Below are positions 56,153 to 64,000 of a stretch of 64,000 nt of DNA, one piece after another. A program made the position numbers and the translations under genes. Where the stretch lies: contig CANNBP010000022.1 in the NCBI GenBank assembly GCA_947502885.1, positions 1 through 64,000 on the forward strand, given 5' to 3'. Source of the stretch: an uncultured Aquimarina sp. (lineage in GTDB: Bacteria; Bacteroidota; Bacteroidia; Flavobacteriales; Flavobacteriaceae). The notes below the pieces were generated by a model that was not told the DNA's origin, ran no database searches, and worked only from the letters and a program-made list of their open reading frames with translations. How positions within the stretch are numbered: the first letter of the stretch is position 1; the number at the start of each line of letters is the position of its first letter.

Positions 56153-56776
56153 ATGAAGCATACCACAGAAAATATAGAAGCATTAGAACTGATAGAACAA
56201 GGATTGGCAGATTCATATTCTTACCAAGAATATAAGGATTTGATAAAGAGTTTGTTATCGAAAAATAAATCTACAGGTCATAATCAAACCGAAGCATTGA
56301 CAAACTATAGTATGCTTAATGATAGAAGAATGAAGCGCTTGGATAAAACCATAAAGATTGAAGATGACATAAGAAAGGCTTTTTCGAGCAAAAAAATAGA
56401 GGCTACTTTTTTGGTTATTTCAGAAGGGTGGTGTGGTGACGCCGCACAAACATTACCTGTAATTAATAAGTTAGTAGAATTGAATGAGGGTATCGATTTA
56501 AAGATAGTATTAAGAGACGATCATGATGATTTAATGAATAACTTTTTGACTAATGGAGGGAAAGCGATACCAAAATTAATCATGTACGATGCTAATACCA
56601 AAGAAATTTTAAATACATGGGGGCCTAGACCTTCTGTAGCTACTCAGATGGTTCATGATTATAAAACCAAACATGGTGCGCTTGATGCTAAATTCAAAGA
56701 GGATTTGCAGGTTTGGTACAACTCAGACAAAGGTAAAAATACGGCAAGCGACATTTTACAACTGCTTAACAAATAA
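56153..56776 (+). CDS. Thioredoxin-fold protein
   Basis: 207 aa from ATG 56153; an upstream GTG at 56132 is less likely. It is a thioredoxin-like domain with LVISEGWCGDAAQTLPVINKL, where the usual CxxC is reduced to a single Cys (WCGDA), and a cis-Pro region GGKAIPKLIMYD. It matches a flavobacterial thioredoxin-family group of unknown substrate. It is monocistronic, with its 3' end convergent on the tonB-like gene. Confidence 0.82.
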   Translation: MKHTTENIEALELIEQGLADSYSYQEYKDLIKSLLSKNKSTGHNQTEALTNYSMLNDRRMKRLDKTIKIEDDIRKAFSSKKIEATFLVISEGWCGDAAQTLPVINKLVELNEGIDLKIVLRDDHDDLMNNFLTNGGKAIPKLIMYDANTKEILNTWGPRPSVATQMVHDYKTKHGALDAKFKEDLQVWYNSDKGKNTASDILQLLNK

Positions 56777-56781
56777 AGAAC

Positions 56782-57459
56782 TTAATTGCTGTAGTTAAAA
56801 TAATAGGTAATTGATCCTTCTTGTTTTTCAATATCAGAACGAGAAAATAAAGCCTGTCTTGCGTAGTTTAATGCATTATCAAATAGACATTCATTTCGAG
56901 TAGAAGATTTTTTCTTATCCACCTTGGTATTGGTAACATAACCATTTTGATTTACTTCAATTTTAACAACTACTCTACCGCTTCCATTGCAAGTGTAAAC
57001 TGGATTAGGAAGATTTACAGATTTTCTATCCTTTAAATTGAAGGTAAGAGAGCTATTTCTATTATTGGTTTCGTCCTCTTCTAGTTTAGGTTTTTTGTCT
57101 TCTTCAATCGGTACGTTACTTTCTGTGTCTTCTGCTTGTTCAATATCTTCAGGAGCTTGTTCGGTTTGCTCAGATTCGGTTAAGGATTTAATCCTTTCTT
57201 CGATTTCATCATGGTCCTCGAAGTCTTCGTTATAGGCAGAGTGTGTTCTGTTTGCAGCGTCTATTTGCCTATCTTCTTGGGCGATTAATTCTTCTTCAGG
57301 TTCTTCTTCTTGCGCCAGAAATTCTTCTGGAATTTCCATAAGGATTTCTGATTGCTCTTTTTGTTTATTAAACATGTTTATATTATATAAACTAAGAACA
57401 ACAATGCTCATTAACATTGTAGTGATAATCAGTGCTTTATGTTTTTCTATAAACTCCAT
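56782..57459 (-). CDS. TonB-like energy transducer protein
   Basis: 225 aa. It has one N-terminal membrane helix (LIITTMLMSIVVLSLYNINMF) and a long acidic linker (about residues 40-150, many Glu). The C-terminal TonB-like domain has NPVYTCNGSGRVVVKIEVNQNGYVTNTKVDKK. It lies downstream of truB. The acidic rather than Pro-Lys linker is typical of this flavobacterial group. Whether it energises a receptor is unproven. Confidence 0.75.
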   Translation of the reverse strand: MEFIEKHKALIITTMLMSIVVLSLYNINMFNKQKEQSEILMEIPEEFLAQEEEPEEELIAQEDRQIDAANRTHSAYNEDFEDHDEIEERIKSLTESEQTEQAPEDIEQAEDTESNVPIEEDKKPKLEEDETNNRNSSLTFNLKDRKSVNLPNPVYTCNGSGRVVVKIEVNQNGYVTNTKVDKKKSSTRNECLFDNALNYARQALFSRSDIEKQEGSITYYFNYSN

Positions 57460-57493
57460 AGGTACTTAATAACTACATTTATACAACAATATT

Positions 57494-58201
57494 TTACGAA
57501 GTTTTAATTTTTGGCTGTAGGTGGTTTTCAAAAGATTCAATCGTAGTTGCATCTTTGACCAAAAACGAACCAATTTTTGTTCTTCTTAAAGACGATAAAT
57601 GTCCTCCACTATTTAGTGCTTTTCCAAGGTCATGTGCCAAAGAACGAATGTAGGTTCCCTTACCACAAACAACTCTAAAATCTACTTCGGGTAGTGCTAC
57701 TCTAGTGATTTCAAATTCATCAATAACTATTTTTCTTGCTGCAATTTCAACTTTTTCTCCTTCTCTAGCATATTCATACAGTCGTTTTCCTTCTTTTTTT
57801 AAAGCAGAGAAAACGGGCGGATACTGTTCTATCTCTCCGATAAAATTTGTTGTGGCCTGTTTGATCATTTCTTCATTGATATGTTCAAAAGGATAGGTTT
57901 TGTCAATTTCTGTCTCGAGGTCATAAGAAGGCGTAGTAGCACCTAGAATAATGGTACCAGTATACTCTTTTGTTTGTCCTTGAAACTCTTGAATGCGTTT
58001 GGTGAATTTTCCTGTACAAATTACTAACAGTCCAGAAGCAAGAGGGTCAAGTGTTCCTGCATGACCAACTTTTATTTTTTTTATTCCAAAGTTCTTTCGA
58101 ATAAGCCAACGCAATTTATTGACCACCTGAAAAGATGTCCATTGTAATGGTTTGTCGATCAAAATAACTTGACCATCTTTATAGTCTTGTTCGGTTATCA
58201 T
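57494..58201 (-). CDS. truB: tRNA pseudouridine(55) synthase
   Basis: 235 aa from ATG 58201 (the frame reaches 58228, which would overlap uppP). The catalytic motif VGHAGTLDPLASGLLVICTG has the Asp nucleophile. Also present are LIDKPLQWTSFQVVNKLR and the VVCGKGTYIRSLAHDLG motif. It forms pseudouridine 55 in the T-loop of tRNAs. It lies 10 bases downstream of uppP. Confidence 0.95.
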   Translation of the reverse strand: MITEQDYKDGQVILIDKPLQWTSFQVVNKLRWLIRKNFGIKKIKVGHAGTLDPLASGLLVICTGKFTKRIQEFQGQTKEYTGTIILGATTPSYDLETEIDKTYPFEHINEEMIKQATTNFIGEIEQYPPVFSALKKEGKRLYEYAREGEKVEIAARKIVIDEFEITRVALPEVDFRVVCGKGTYIRSLAHDLGKALNSGGHLSSLRRTKIGSFLVKDATTIESFENHLQPKIKTS

Positions 58202-58211
58202 TATTTGGGGG

Positions 58212-59006
58212 CTATTTAATAATACCAAAGGTTATGGCTAGTAGGCCAACAACCATACAATATACGGCAAAATAAGTTAATTTACTCTTTTTAACCAAAG
58301 AAATCATCCAAGTACAAGCAAAAAGACCAGATATAAATGCAGCTATAAACCCAAGAATTATAGGTAAACTATTTCCTGAAGAAAAAGTAAGTTCACCACC
58401 TAAGATATCTTTAGCGATTTTTCCAAAAATAAGAGGGATTACCATTAAGAATGAAAAACGTGCAGCTTTAGTTTTGTCGTTTCCTAATAAAACTGATGTG
58501 GATATTGTTGCGCCACTTCGAGATATTCCTGGTAACATAGCAATTGCCTGAGCTATACCAATGACAAATGCATTAGAAGTGCTTACTGGTTTACGAGTGC
58601 TTTTTGCTTTATCAGCAAACCATAATAAAACTGCTGTAATTAGGAGCATAAATCCAACAAACATAACATTGCTACCAAATAATTTCTCTAATTGTTCCTC
58701 AAAAAATAACCCAACCAATACTGCTGGGATCATAGAAATTATAATTTTAAGAGAAAAAAGAGTTTCATCATTCTTTTTAAAAGCAAATAGCCCCTTAAGG
58801 ATATCTAATATGTCTTTTCGAAATACTACGATGGTACTAAGTGCAGTGGCAAAATGTAATACAACAGTAAACAATAAAGATTCTTCTGGGATACTCTTGT
58901 CGCCTAATATGGCTTTTCCAAGCTCTAGATGACCACTAGAAGAAACGGGTAAGAACTCGGTAAGCCCTTGTATAATACCTAAGATAACTGCATCGATGAT
59001 TTCCAT
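58212..59006 (-). CDS. uppP: Undecaprenyl-diphosphatase
   Basis: 264 aa multi-spanning membrane protein recycling the undecaprenyl carrier. Conserved: GIIQGLTEFLPVSSSGHLELGK near the N-terminus and PGISRSGATISTSVLLG in the middle. It is part of a minus-strand envelope operon. Confidence 0.96.
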   Translation of the reverse strand: MEIIDAVILGIIQGLTEFLPVSSSGHLELGKAILGDKSIPEESLLFTVVLHFATALSTIVVFRKDILDILKGLFAFKKNDETLFSLKIIISMIPAVLVGLFFEEQLEKLFGSNVMFVGFMLLITAVLLWFADKAKSTRKPVSTSNAFVIGIAQAIAMLPGISRSGATISTSVLLGNDKTKAARFSFLMVIPLIFGKIAKDILGGELTFSSGNSLPIILGFIAAFISGLFACTWMISLVKKSKLTYFAVYCMVVGLLAITFGIIK

Positions 59007-59067
59007 AAAAATTGGATTTTCTTAAATTCGATGCAAATATATAATTACCTCAAGACAAAATATCTAA

Positions 59068-59331
59068 TTACTCTTTTTTCTTCTTATTAGGATCAAGTAA
59101 AATTGCATAAACTTCAATCCCAAAACCAATCAAAACAATTGTAGGAGCCAATCTAATTCGTCTAAAGTTGAAAATATCCGGATTAAAAACATTTGGATCA
59201 TCGCTTCCACCCCCTGCCATAAGGATAAAACCAAGGGCAATAACAGCAACACCTATTGCCATTACAATATAATTTTTCTTTCCAAAAACAAAATGAGGTT
59301 GTTGAGCAGATTTGTTTGTTTTCTTTTTCAT
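59068..59331 (-). CDS. DUF3098 small membrane protein
   Basis: 87 aa. Two membrane helices (about residues 20-40 and 60-78) have the family pattern FVFGKKNYIVMAIGVAVIALGFILM...FNFRRIRLAPTIVLIGF, with a Lys-rich C-terminus. It is usually encoded between ftsX and uppP in flavobacteria; here lgt and another gene separate it from ftsX. Function unknown. Confidence 0.9.
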   Translation of the reverse strand: MKKKTNKSAQQPHFVFGKKNYIVMAIGVAVIALGFILMAGGGSDDPNVFNPDIFNFRRIRLAPTIVLIGFGIEVYAILLDPNKKKKE

Positions 59332-59402
59332 ATATCGTTTAGTAAATTATATGGATTCAATGTAAGTTCTTGAATTTAAGATTCTATTCGGGTCTATTAG
59401 AA

Positions 59403-59789
59403 CTATTGTTCTTTAATTTCGTTAAATATGACAATATCATTGTTTGTCAATTTAGAGATATGACCCATATTTTTATCTTGGGTAAATATAGTCCATCTTT
59501 TTACAACATACAAAGTAACCGGTTGATTGAGTATTTGTTTGCGTACTTCTTTGATCTCTAAGTTATGCTGTAAGCCTCTATTTATATAGTATTGGTGTTC
59601 GTCATTTTTAAGAGTTATCAGAATGTCAAAACCAGACCCTTCTTTAATATTAGTTACTACTCCTTTAATTTGCATTACATCATTAGGTTGGACATTTCTT
59701 ACAGGACGAAAAGTCTGTATGACAACAGCCATAAATGCAATAAAAAGAACCAGAACACTTAAAAACCAGATTTTCCCAATTTTCCCCAT
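59403..59789 (-). CDS. Hypothetical membrane-anchored protein
   Basis: 128 aa, no family recognised. One N-terminal helix (IWFLSVLVLFIAFMAVVIQTF) is followed by a beta-rich about 95-residue exposed part (MQIKGVVTNIKEGSGFDILITLKNDEHQYYINRGLQ). Its start lies 2 bases after the lgt stop, so it is co-translated with lgt. A role in the lipoprotein or envelope pathway is only an inference from position. Confidence 0.7.
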   Translation of the reverse strand: MGKIGKIWFLSVLVLFIAFMAVVIQTFRPVRNVQPNDVMQIKGVVTNIKEGSGFDILITLKNDEHQYYINRGLQHNLEIKEVRKQILNQPVTLYVVKRWTIFTQDKNMGHISKLTNNDIVIFNEIKEQ

Positions 59790-59791
59790 AT

Positions 59792-60613
59792 TTATAAACT
59801 ATAGATTTTCTTTTTGCTGATTAGTAATAAAATCCCTCCAAAAATAATAAAAGGAATGCTTAGCCACTGTCCCATATTTAATGTCATCGAATCCTCAAAA
59901 GCGACTTGGTTTTCTTTAAAGAACTCTAACAGTATTCGTGTGATAAATAAAATAATAAGTAATGTTCCAAATATAAACCCCTGTCTGTTCTTTAGGTTTG
60001 TTTTTTTATAGAGGTACCATAATATCCCAAAGATGATTAGATAACACAAGGCTTCGTATAACTGTGTAGGGTGCCTAGGAATTGTATCATCCTGCAAAAA
60101 TATGACACCATAGTTACCATTTGTTGGTTTTCCGTAAATTTCAGAATTCATAAAGTTTCCTAAACGAATAAATGCCCCTGTTACAGGTGCTCCGATCGCA
60201 ATTCGATCAAATACCCAAAGTAAAGGTGTTTTGTTTTTGAAACAATATATGGCAATAGCTAAAATAGCACCAATACTACCTCCATGACTTGCTAGTCCGG
60301 CAAATCCAGTAAAATACCAGTTGCCATTTGTGATTTTAAATGGTAAAAAGATTTCTAGAGGATGGTTAGAAAAATATTCAAAATCATAAAAAAGACAATG
60401 TCCTAGTCGAGCACCAACAAGTATTCCTATAAACAAATAAGAAGATAGGTTTTCAAGATTCTTAATAGGAATATGTTCTGACTTATAGATGCGTTTTACG
60501 ATTTCGAATCCTAGTAAAAGCCCAACCACAAATAAAATGCCATAATACTTTATAGGAAAAGTGCCAAAAAGCGTTATAATTTCAGGGTCAACATTCCACT
60601 CTATTGGTTTCAT
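59792..60613 (-). CDS. lgt: Prolipoprotein diacylglyceryl transferase
   Basis: 273 aa, seven-helix membrane enzyme that puts diacylglycerol on the lipobox Cys. Seen: IKYYGILFVVGLLLGFEIVKR, GARLGHCLFYD, GLASHGGSIGAI, the Lgt signature RLGNFMNSEIYG and RHPTQLYEAL. It sits 6 bases downstream of ftsX. Confidence 0.95.
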   Translation of the reverse strand: MKPIEWNVDPEIITLFGTFPIKYYGILFVVGLLLGFEIVKRIYKSEHIPIKNLENLSSYLFIGILVGARLGHCLFYDFEYFSNHPLEIFLPFKITNGNWYFTGFAGLASHGGSIGAILAIAIYCFKNKTPLLWVFDRIAIGAPVTGAFIRLGNFMNSEIYGKPTNGNYGVIFLQDDTIPRHPTQLYEALCYLIIFGILWYLYKKTNLKNRQGFIFGTLLIILFITRILLEFFKENQVAFEDSMTLNMGQWLSIPFIIFGGILLLISKKKIYSL

Positions 60614-60619
60614 ATCCTG

Positions 60620-61498
60620 TTAATAATATAATTCATCGGTTCTAAGGTTTAAGAAACGCTGGGTAGCAAAAAATGTACTGATCCAGGTGATTAGAACGCC
60701 AATTCCAAAAACTCCTGCAAATAAAATGATTAATAATATTTTATCATCAAGTAAAGCAAGTTCGGGAAAGGTTTTGTCAAGATAAAATAATACAATGCCT
60801 ACACCAATTAGTGCTACAATGGCACCAATCATTCCTAATCTAATACTTTTCCAAACAAAAGGTTTACGAATAAATTTCTTTGTAGCTCCTACCATTTGCA
60901 TGGTTTTGATAATAAAACGTTTGGAGTAAACTGATAAACGTATAGAGCTGTTAATAAGCAGTACTGCTATAAAGGTAAAAATACCACTTACTAATAAAAC
61001 CCAGAAACTAATACGTTTGATGTTGTCATTTAGCAAAGAGATTAAAGGTTGGTCATAGATAACTTCATCTACAAAGTCTTTTTTTAAGATAGATACATTA
61101 ATTGATTCAATTTTACTTTGATCAACATAGTCTGCTTTAAGGTAAACATCTATAGAGTTTTGTAAAGGGTTGTATCCTAAGAAATCCATAAAATTCTCAC
61201 CAATATCCTTACTATGTTCTTCAGCAGCTTGCTCTTTAGAAACAAAAGTGGTTGACTTGGTGTATTCGGCTAGAGCAAGTGTTTTTTGTAGTTGTTTGAT
61301 CTGTATATCTTTGGCTGTATCTTTTAAGAAGATGGTAAGTGCAATTTTTTCTTTAAAATGATCAGCTACTTTTTTTGTGTTTAATACGAGTAAACCAAGT
61401 AACCCAAGTAAAAATAGCACTAACGAAATACTAATCACAACAGAGAAATAAGAAGAAATCAGTCGTCTTTTTTGATATTTTTCAAAAGATGAGCTCAT
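60620..61498 (-). CDS. ftsX: Cell division protein FtsX
   Basis: 292 aa. It has an N-terminal helix (about residues 20-42), a periplasmic domain, and three C-terminal helices (about 165-185, 215-235, 260-285), as in FtsX/permease-like cell-division transporters acting with FtsE. The pattern KTMQMVGATKKFIRKPFVWKS is the typical FtsX cytoplasmic loop. It is first gene of a minus-strand unit running to truB or the tonB-like gene. Confidence 0.94.
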   Translation of the reverse strand: MSSSFEKYQKRRLISSYFSVVISISLVLFLLGLLGLLVLNTKKVADHFKEKIALTIFLKDTAKDIQIKQLQKTLALAEYTKSTTFVSKEQAAEEHSKDIGENFMDFLGYNPLQNSIDVYLKADYVDQSKIESINVSILKKDFVDEVIYDQPLISLLNDNIKRISFWVLLVSGIFTFIAVLLINSSIRLSVYSKRFIIKTMQMVGATKKFIRKPFVWKSIRLGMIGAIVALIGVGIVLFYLDKTFPELALLDDKILLIILFAGVFGIGVLITWISTFFATQRFLNLRTDELYY

Positions 61499-61510
61499 AA
61501 ATAAATTGAT

Positions 61511-61544
61511 TTGCGTGTAAAAATAATAAAGTTAAGTAACTTTG
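61511..61544 (+). promoter_or_regulatory. Promoter of panE
   Basis: A -33 TTG at 61511-61513 and a -7 TAACTTTG at 61537-61544 are separated by 23 bases, fitting the Bacteroidota TTG-N(17-23)-TAnnTTTG pattern, 74 bases before the ATG. Confidence 0.55.
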
Positions 61545-61617
61545 ATAGATAAATAACGTATTCTTAGTGCACACATTTTAACAGTAAGGCAGTTTTAAAA
61601 CTTTTTTTAATAATATT

Positions 61618-62562
61618 ATGCATATAGTAGTCATTGGAGCAGGTGGAGTTGGAGGATACTTTGGAGGAAAAATCTCTAATTCAGGACAAAAAGTAACCTT
61701 TGTTGTGAGAGGACAGCATCTAGAAAACATAAAGCAATATGGGTTGCAAGTAAAAAGTATTGATGGGGATTTTGTTACCCAACCTTTTTTGGTAACAGAT
61801 ACAATGACAAAGGTTGATAAAGCTGATGTTGTTTTGATTTGCACCAAATCTTGGCAGGTCGCAGAAGCTGCAAAATCGATTCTTCCAATTTTAAAAGAAG
61901 ATACAATGGTTATTCCATTACAAAATGGAGCAGATAATGTAGAGAAAGTGTTATCGGTAATTGATAAGAAATATGTTTTAGGGGGATTGTGTAAGATTTA
62001 TAGTAAAATAGAATCTCCGGGAGTAGTTTCTCATTTTGGGCATCCCCCCGAAGTAATTTTTGGAGAACTAGATAAAAGTAAAACAGAACGATTAGAAAAA
62101 GTAAAACACGTATTTGATCAGGCAGGATTTACAGGTACGATTTCTTCTGATATTCATGTTGATATTTGGAGTAAATTTATGTTCATTGCTACAGTAAGTG
62201 GTTTAGGGGCATTGACAAGAGCTACCATTGGTGAAATGTATGAAAATCAAGAGACCAGGTCAATTTTAAAAGACACTGCTCAAGAAATTTATGAAGTTGG
62301 AGTCGCCAAAGGGGTTAATTTACCTAGTACGATTGTAGATCGTATAATGGACTTTATCGATAAACAACCATATACATCAACGGCTTCTACACAAAGAGAC
62401 ATTATAGCTTGTAGACCGTCAGAGTTAGATAACTTTAATGGGTTTATTGTAAAGGAAGGAAAAAAGATGAGGATACCAACACCTACAAATGCCTTTATCT
62501 ATAGTTGTTTGTTGCCAATGGAAAAAAAAGCAAGAAATCCTTTGCCTTCTAAAGTGATATAA
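61618..62562 (+). CDS. panE: 2-dehydropantoate 2-reductase
   Basis: 314 aa ketopantoate reductase family. The NADPH-binding start is VVIGAGGVGGYFGGKISNSGQKVTFVVRG, with CTKSW, the VIPLQNGADN motif, and the C-terminal helical domain with SKFMFIATVSGLGALTRATIGE. It makes pantoate for vitamin B5; the paralogous group in flavobacteria may have other 2-keto substrates, so the precise substrate is less certain than the family. Confidence 0.88.
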   Translation: MHIVVIGAGGVGGYFGGKISNSGQKVTFVVRGQHLENIKQYGLQVKSIDGDFVTQPFLVTDTMTKVDKADVVLICTKSWQVAEAAKSILPILKEDTMVIPLQNGADNVEKVLSVIDKKYVLGGLCKIYSKIESPGVVSHFGHPPEVIFGELDKSKTERLEKVKHVFDQAGFTGTISSDIHVDIWSKFMFIATVSGLGALTRATIGEMYENQETRSILKDTAQEIYEVGVAKGVNLPSTIVDRIMDFIDKQPYTSTASTQRDIIACRPSELDNFNGFIVKEGKKMRIPTPTNAFIYSCLLPMEKKARNPLPSKVI

Positions 62563-62583
62563 CTCTTTAAGAGTTTAAAAATC

Positions 62584-62613
62584 TTGAAGGTGTAACATAA
62601 AATCGTAAATTTG
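62584..62613 (+). promoter_or_regulatory. Promoter of leuS
   Basis: A -33 TTG at 62584-62586 and a -7 TAAATTTG at 62606-62613, 19 bases apart, match the Bacteroidota consensus closely. The ATG follows 20 bases later. Confidence 0.75.
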
Positions 62614-62633
62614 CGGTCTGAAAAAATAGGTCA

Positions 62634-64000
62634 ATGAGTTACGATTTTAACGCTATAGAAGATAAATGGCAAGCCTACTGGGCTAAAAATGAGACTTTCA
62701 AAGCTGAAAACAACAGCAAAAAAGAAAAGTATTATGTGTTAGATATGTTTCCTTACCCATCTGGTGCAGGATTACATGTTGGGCATCCTCTAGGTTACAT
62801 TGCCAGTGATATCTATGCTAGATATAAACGTCATAAAGGTTTTAATGTATTACATCCACAAGGATATGACTCTTTTGGGTTGCCGGCAGAACAATATGCA
62901 ATCCAAACAGGACAACATCCCGCAATAACTACCAAAGAAAATATAGCGAGATATCGTGAACAGTTAGATAAAATTGGGTTTTCTTTTGACTGGAGTAGAG
63001 AGGTACGAACAAGTAATGCAGCGTATTATAAGTGGACTCAATGGATTTTTATTCAGTTATTTAATTCATGGTATGATATTGCTGTGAACAAAGCAAGAGA
63101 TATAAGTGAGTTAGAAACGATTTTTGCTTCAGAAGGAAATATAAATGTACAAGCTGTATGTGATGATGATGTGACTCAATTCTCTGCCAAAGATTGGAAT
63201 GAACTTTCTTCAAAAGAACAGCAAAAAGAGTTGTTGAAATATAGGCTTACGTATTTGGCCGAGACCGAAGTAAACTGGTGTCCACAATTGGGTACAGTTT
63301 TAGCCAATGATGAAATTGTTAATGGAGTTTCAGAGCGTGGAGGTTATCCTGTCATAAGAAAAAAAATGACCCAATGGAGCATGAGAATATCTGCATATGC
63401 AGAACGATTATTACAAGGGTTAGAAACTATCGATTGGACAGATTCTTTAAAAGAGTCCCAGCGTAATTGGATCGGTAAATCTGTTGGAGCAAGTGTTACT
63501 TTTAATGTAAAAGGTTACGAGGATAAGATAGAAGTATTTACCACTCGTCCTGATACAATTTTTGGAGCTACTTTTATGACCCTGGCTCCAGAACATGATT
63601 TGGTGACCAAAATTACTACTCCAGAACAAAAAGAAGAAGTTGCAATATATATACAAGCAACAGCAAAGCGTAGTGAGCGCGAGCGTATGGCAGATGTGAA
63701 AACTATTAGTGGTGTGTTTACAGGAGCCTATGCCGAACATCCTTTTACCAAAGAACCTGTGCCTATTTGGATAGGTGATTATGTATTAGCAGGATATGGT
63801 ACAGGAGCTGTAATGGCAGTACCATGTGGAGATCAACGTGATTATGATTTTGCAAAACATTTTAATATTCCGATTAAAAATATTTTTGAAGGAGTAGATA
63901 TTTCTGAAGAAGCTTTTGCTGATAAAGAAAATACAATTATTGCGAACTCTGATTTTCTTGATGGATTAAAGTATAAGAAAGCAACAAAAACTGCTATTTA
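62634..64000 (+). CDS. leuS: Leucyl-tRNA synthetase (3' truncated by window)
   Basis: ATG at 62634 opens a frame that stays open to the window end (about 455 codons). Class I signature: YYVLDMFPYPSGAGLHVGHPLGY (HIGH-type HVGH), then FGLPAEQYAIQTGQHPA, FDWSREVRT, and the editing-domain part FTTRPDTIFGATFMTLAPEH and GTGAVMAVPCGDQRDYDFA. It charges tRNA-Leu. An insertion around residues 155-205 (KARDISELETIFASEGN) is seen. The C-terminal half lies beyond the window. Confidence 0.95.
   Translation, partial: MSYDFNAIEDKWQAYWAKNETFKAENNSKKEKYYVLDMFPYPSGAGLHVGHPLGYIASDIYARYKRHKGFNVLHPQGYDSFGLPAEQYAIQTGQHPAITTKENIARYREQLDKIGFSFDWSREVRTSNAAYYKWTQWIFIQLFNSWYDIAVNKARDISELETIFASEGNINVQAVCDDDVTQFSAKDWNELSSKEQQKELLKYRLTYLAETEVNWCPQLGTVLANDEIVNGVSERGGYPVIRKKMTQWSMRISAYAERLLQGLETIDWTDSLKESQRNWIGKSVGASVTFNVKGYEDKIEVFTTRPDTIFGATFMTLAPEHDLVTKITTPEQKEEVAIYIQATAKRSERERMADVKTISGVFTGAYAEHPFTKEPVPIWIGDYVLAGYGTGAVMAVPCGDQRDYDFAKHFNIPIKNIFEGVDISEEAFADKENTIIANSDFLDGLKYKKATKTAI

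Noticed and set aside
62561..62575. Terminator between panE and leuS
   Set aside because: The AACTCTT/AAGAGTT dyad is short, A/T-rich and lacks a T-tract.

Overview
The window reads as chromosomal DNA of an AT-rich marine-type member of the Flavobacteriaceae (Bacteroidota), Aquimarina-like in feel. The signs are many T9SS type A sorting domains, GLPGLI and SusC/TonB-like proteins, DUF3127 and DUF3098 genes, TAnnTTTG -7 promoter elements, MoaC-MoaB fusion and the ftsX/uppP/truB block. No rRNA, tRNA, IS element, prophage or CRISPR array was found. The genus is an inference; the class is well supported.

Layout. (1) 1-35108 is mostly a surface-protein region. It opens with the 3' part of a HYR-repeat adhesin, then a DinB-family gene, then a helical 216-aa protein preceded by an unusual 21-bp repeat array (3261-3491). 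Next come a C1q-ended fibre-like protein with a small T9SS-CTD partner, a membrane-tethered TPR-HTH regulator, a relic gene, a 3199-aa MBG/Ig-repeat protein with a lipoprotein partner, a 1084-aa adhesin, a TPR-AraC regulator, and a minus-strand pair of PKD/GEVED and sialidase-like/CUB proteins. Four transcription units here share one upstream motif, ATAGGGTA-N13-CTGTAT, at invariant spacing. (2) 35920-41977 is a molybdenum cofactor operon (moeA, modE-like HTH, mobA, moaD, moeB-rhodanese, moaE, moaCB fusion, moaA), followed by an MBL-rhodanese sulfur enzyme. (3) 43632-47493 is housekeeping: HIT protein, thioesterase, histidine kinase, flavin reductase, DUF3127. (4) 47613-53846 is an accessory peptide module: a GG-leader natural-product-type precursor, a TPR-AraC regulator, a small secreted Cys peptide, and a GLPGLI/TonB-receptor pair. 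A palindromic operator-like site lies both in front of the precursor and in the regulator/peptide divergent region. (5) 54050-64000 is core metabolism and envelope: aat, upp, tag, thioredoxin-like, tonB-like, truB, uppP, DUF3098, lgt, ftsX, panE and the 5' part of leuS.

Most notable candidates: the 21-bp array abutting the start of an unrecognised helical protein; the shared ATAGGGTA-N13-CTGTAT element over the surface-protein genes; and the dyad element linking a membrane-tethered TPR-AraC regulator to a GG-leader peptide. All are read from sequence only; function is inferred.
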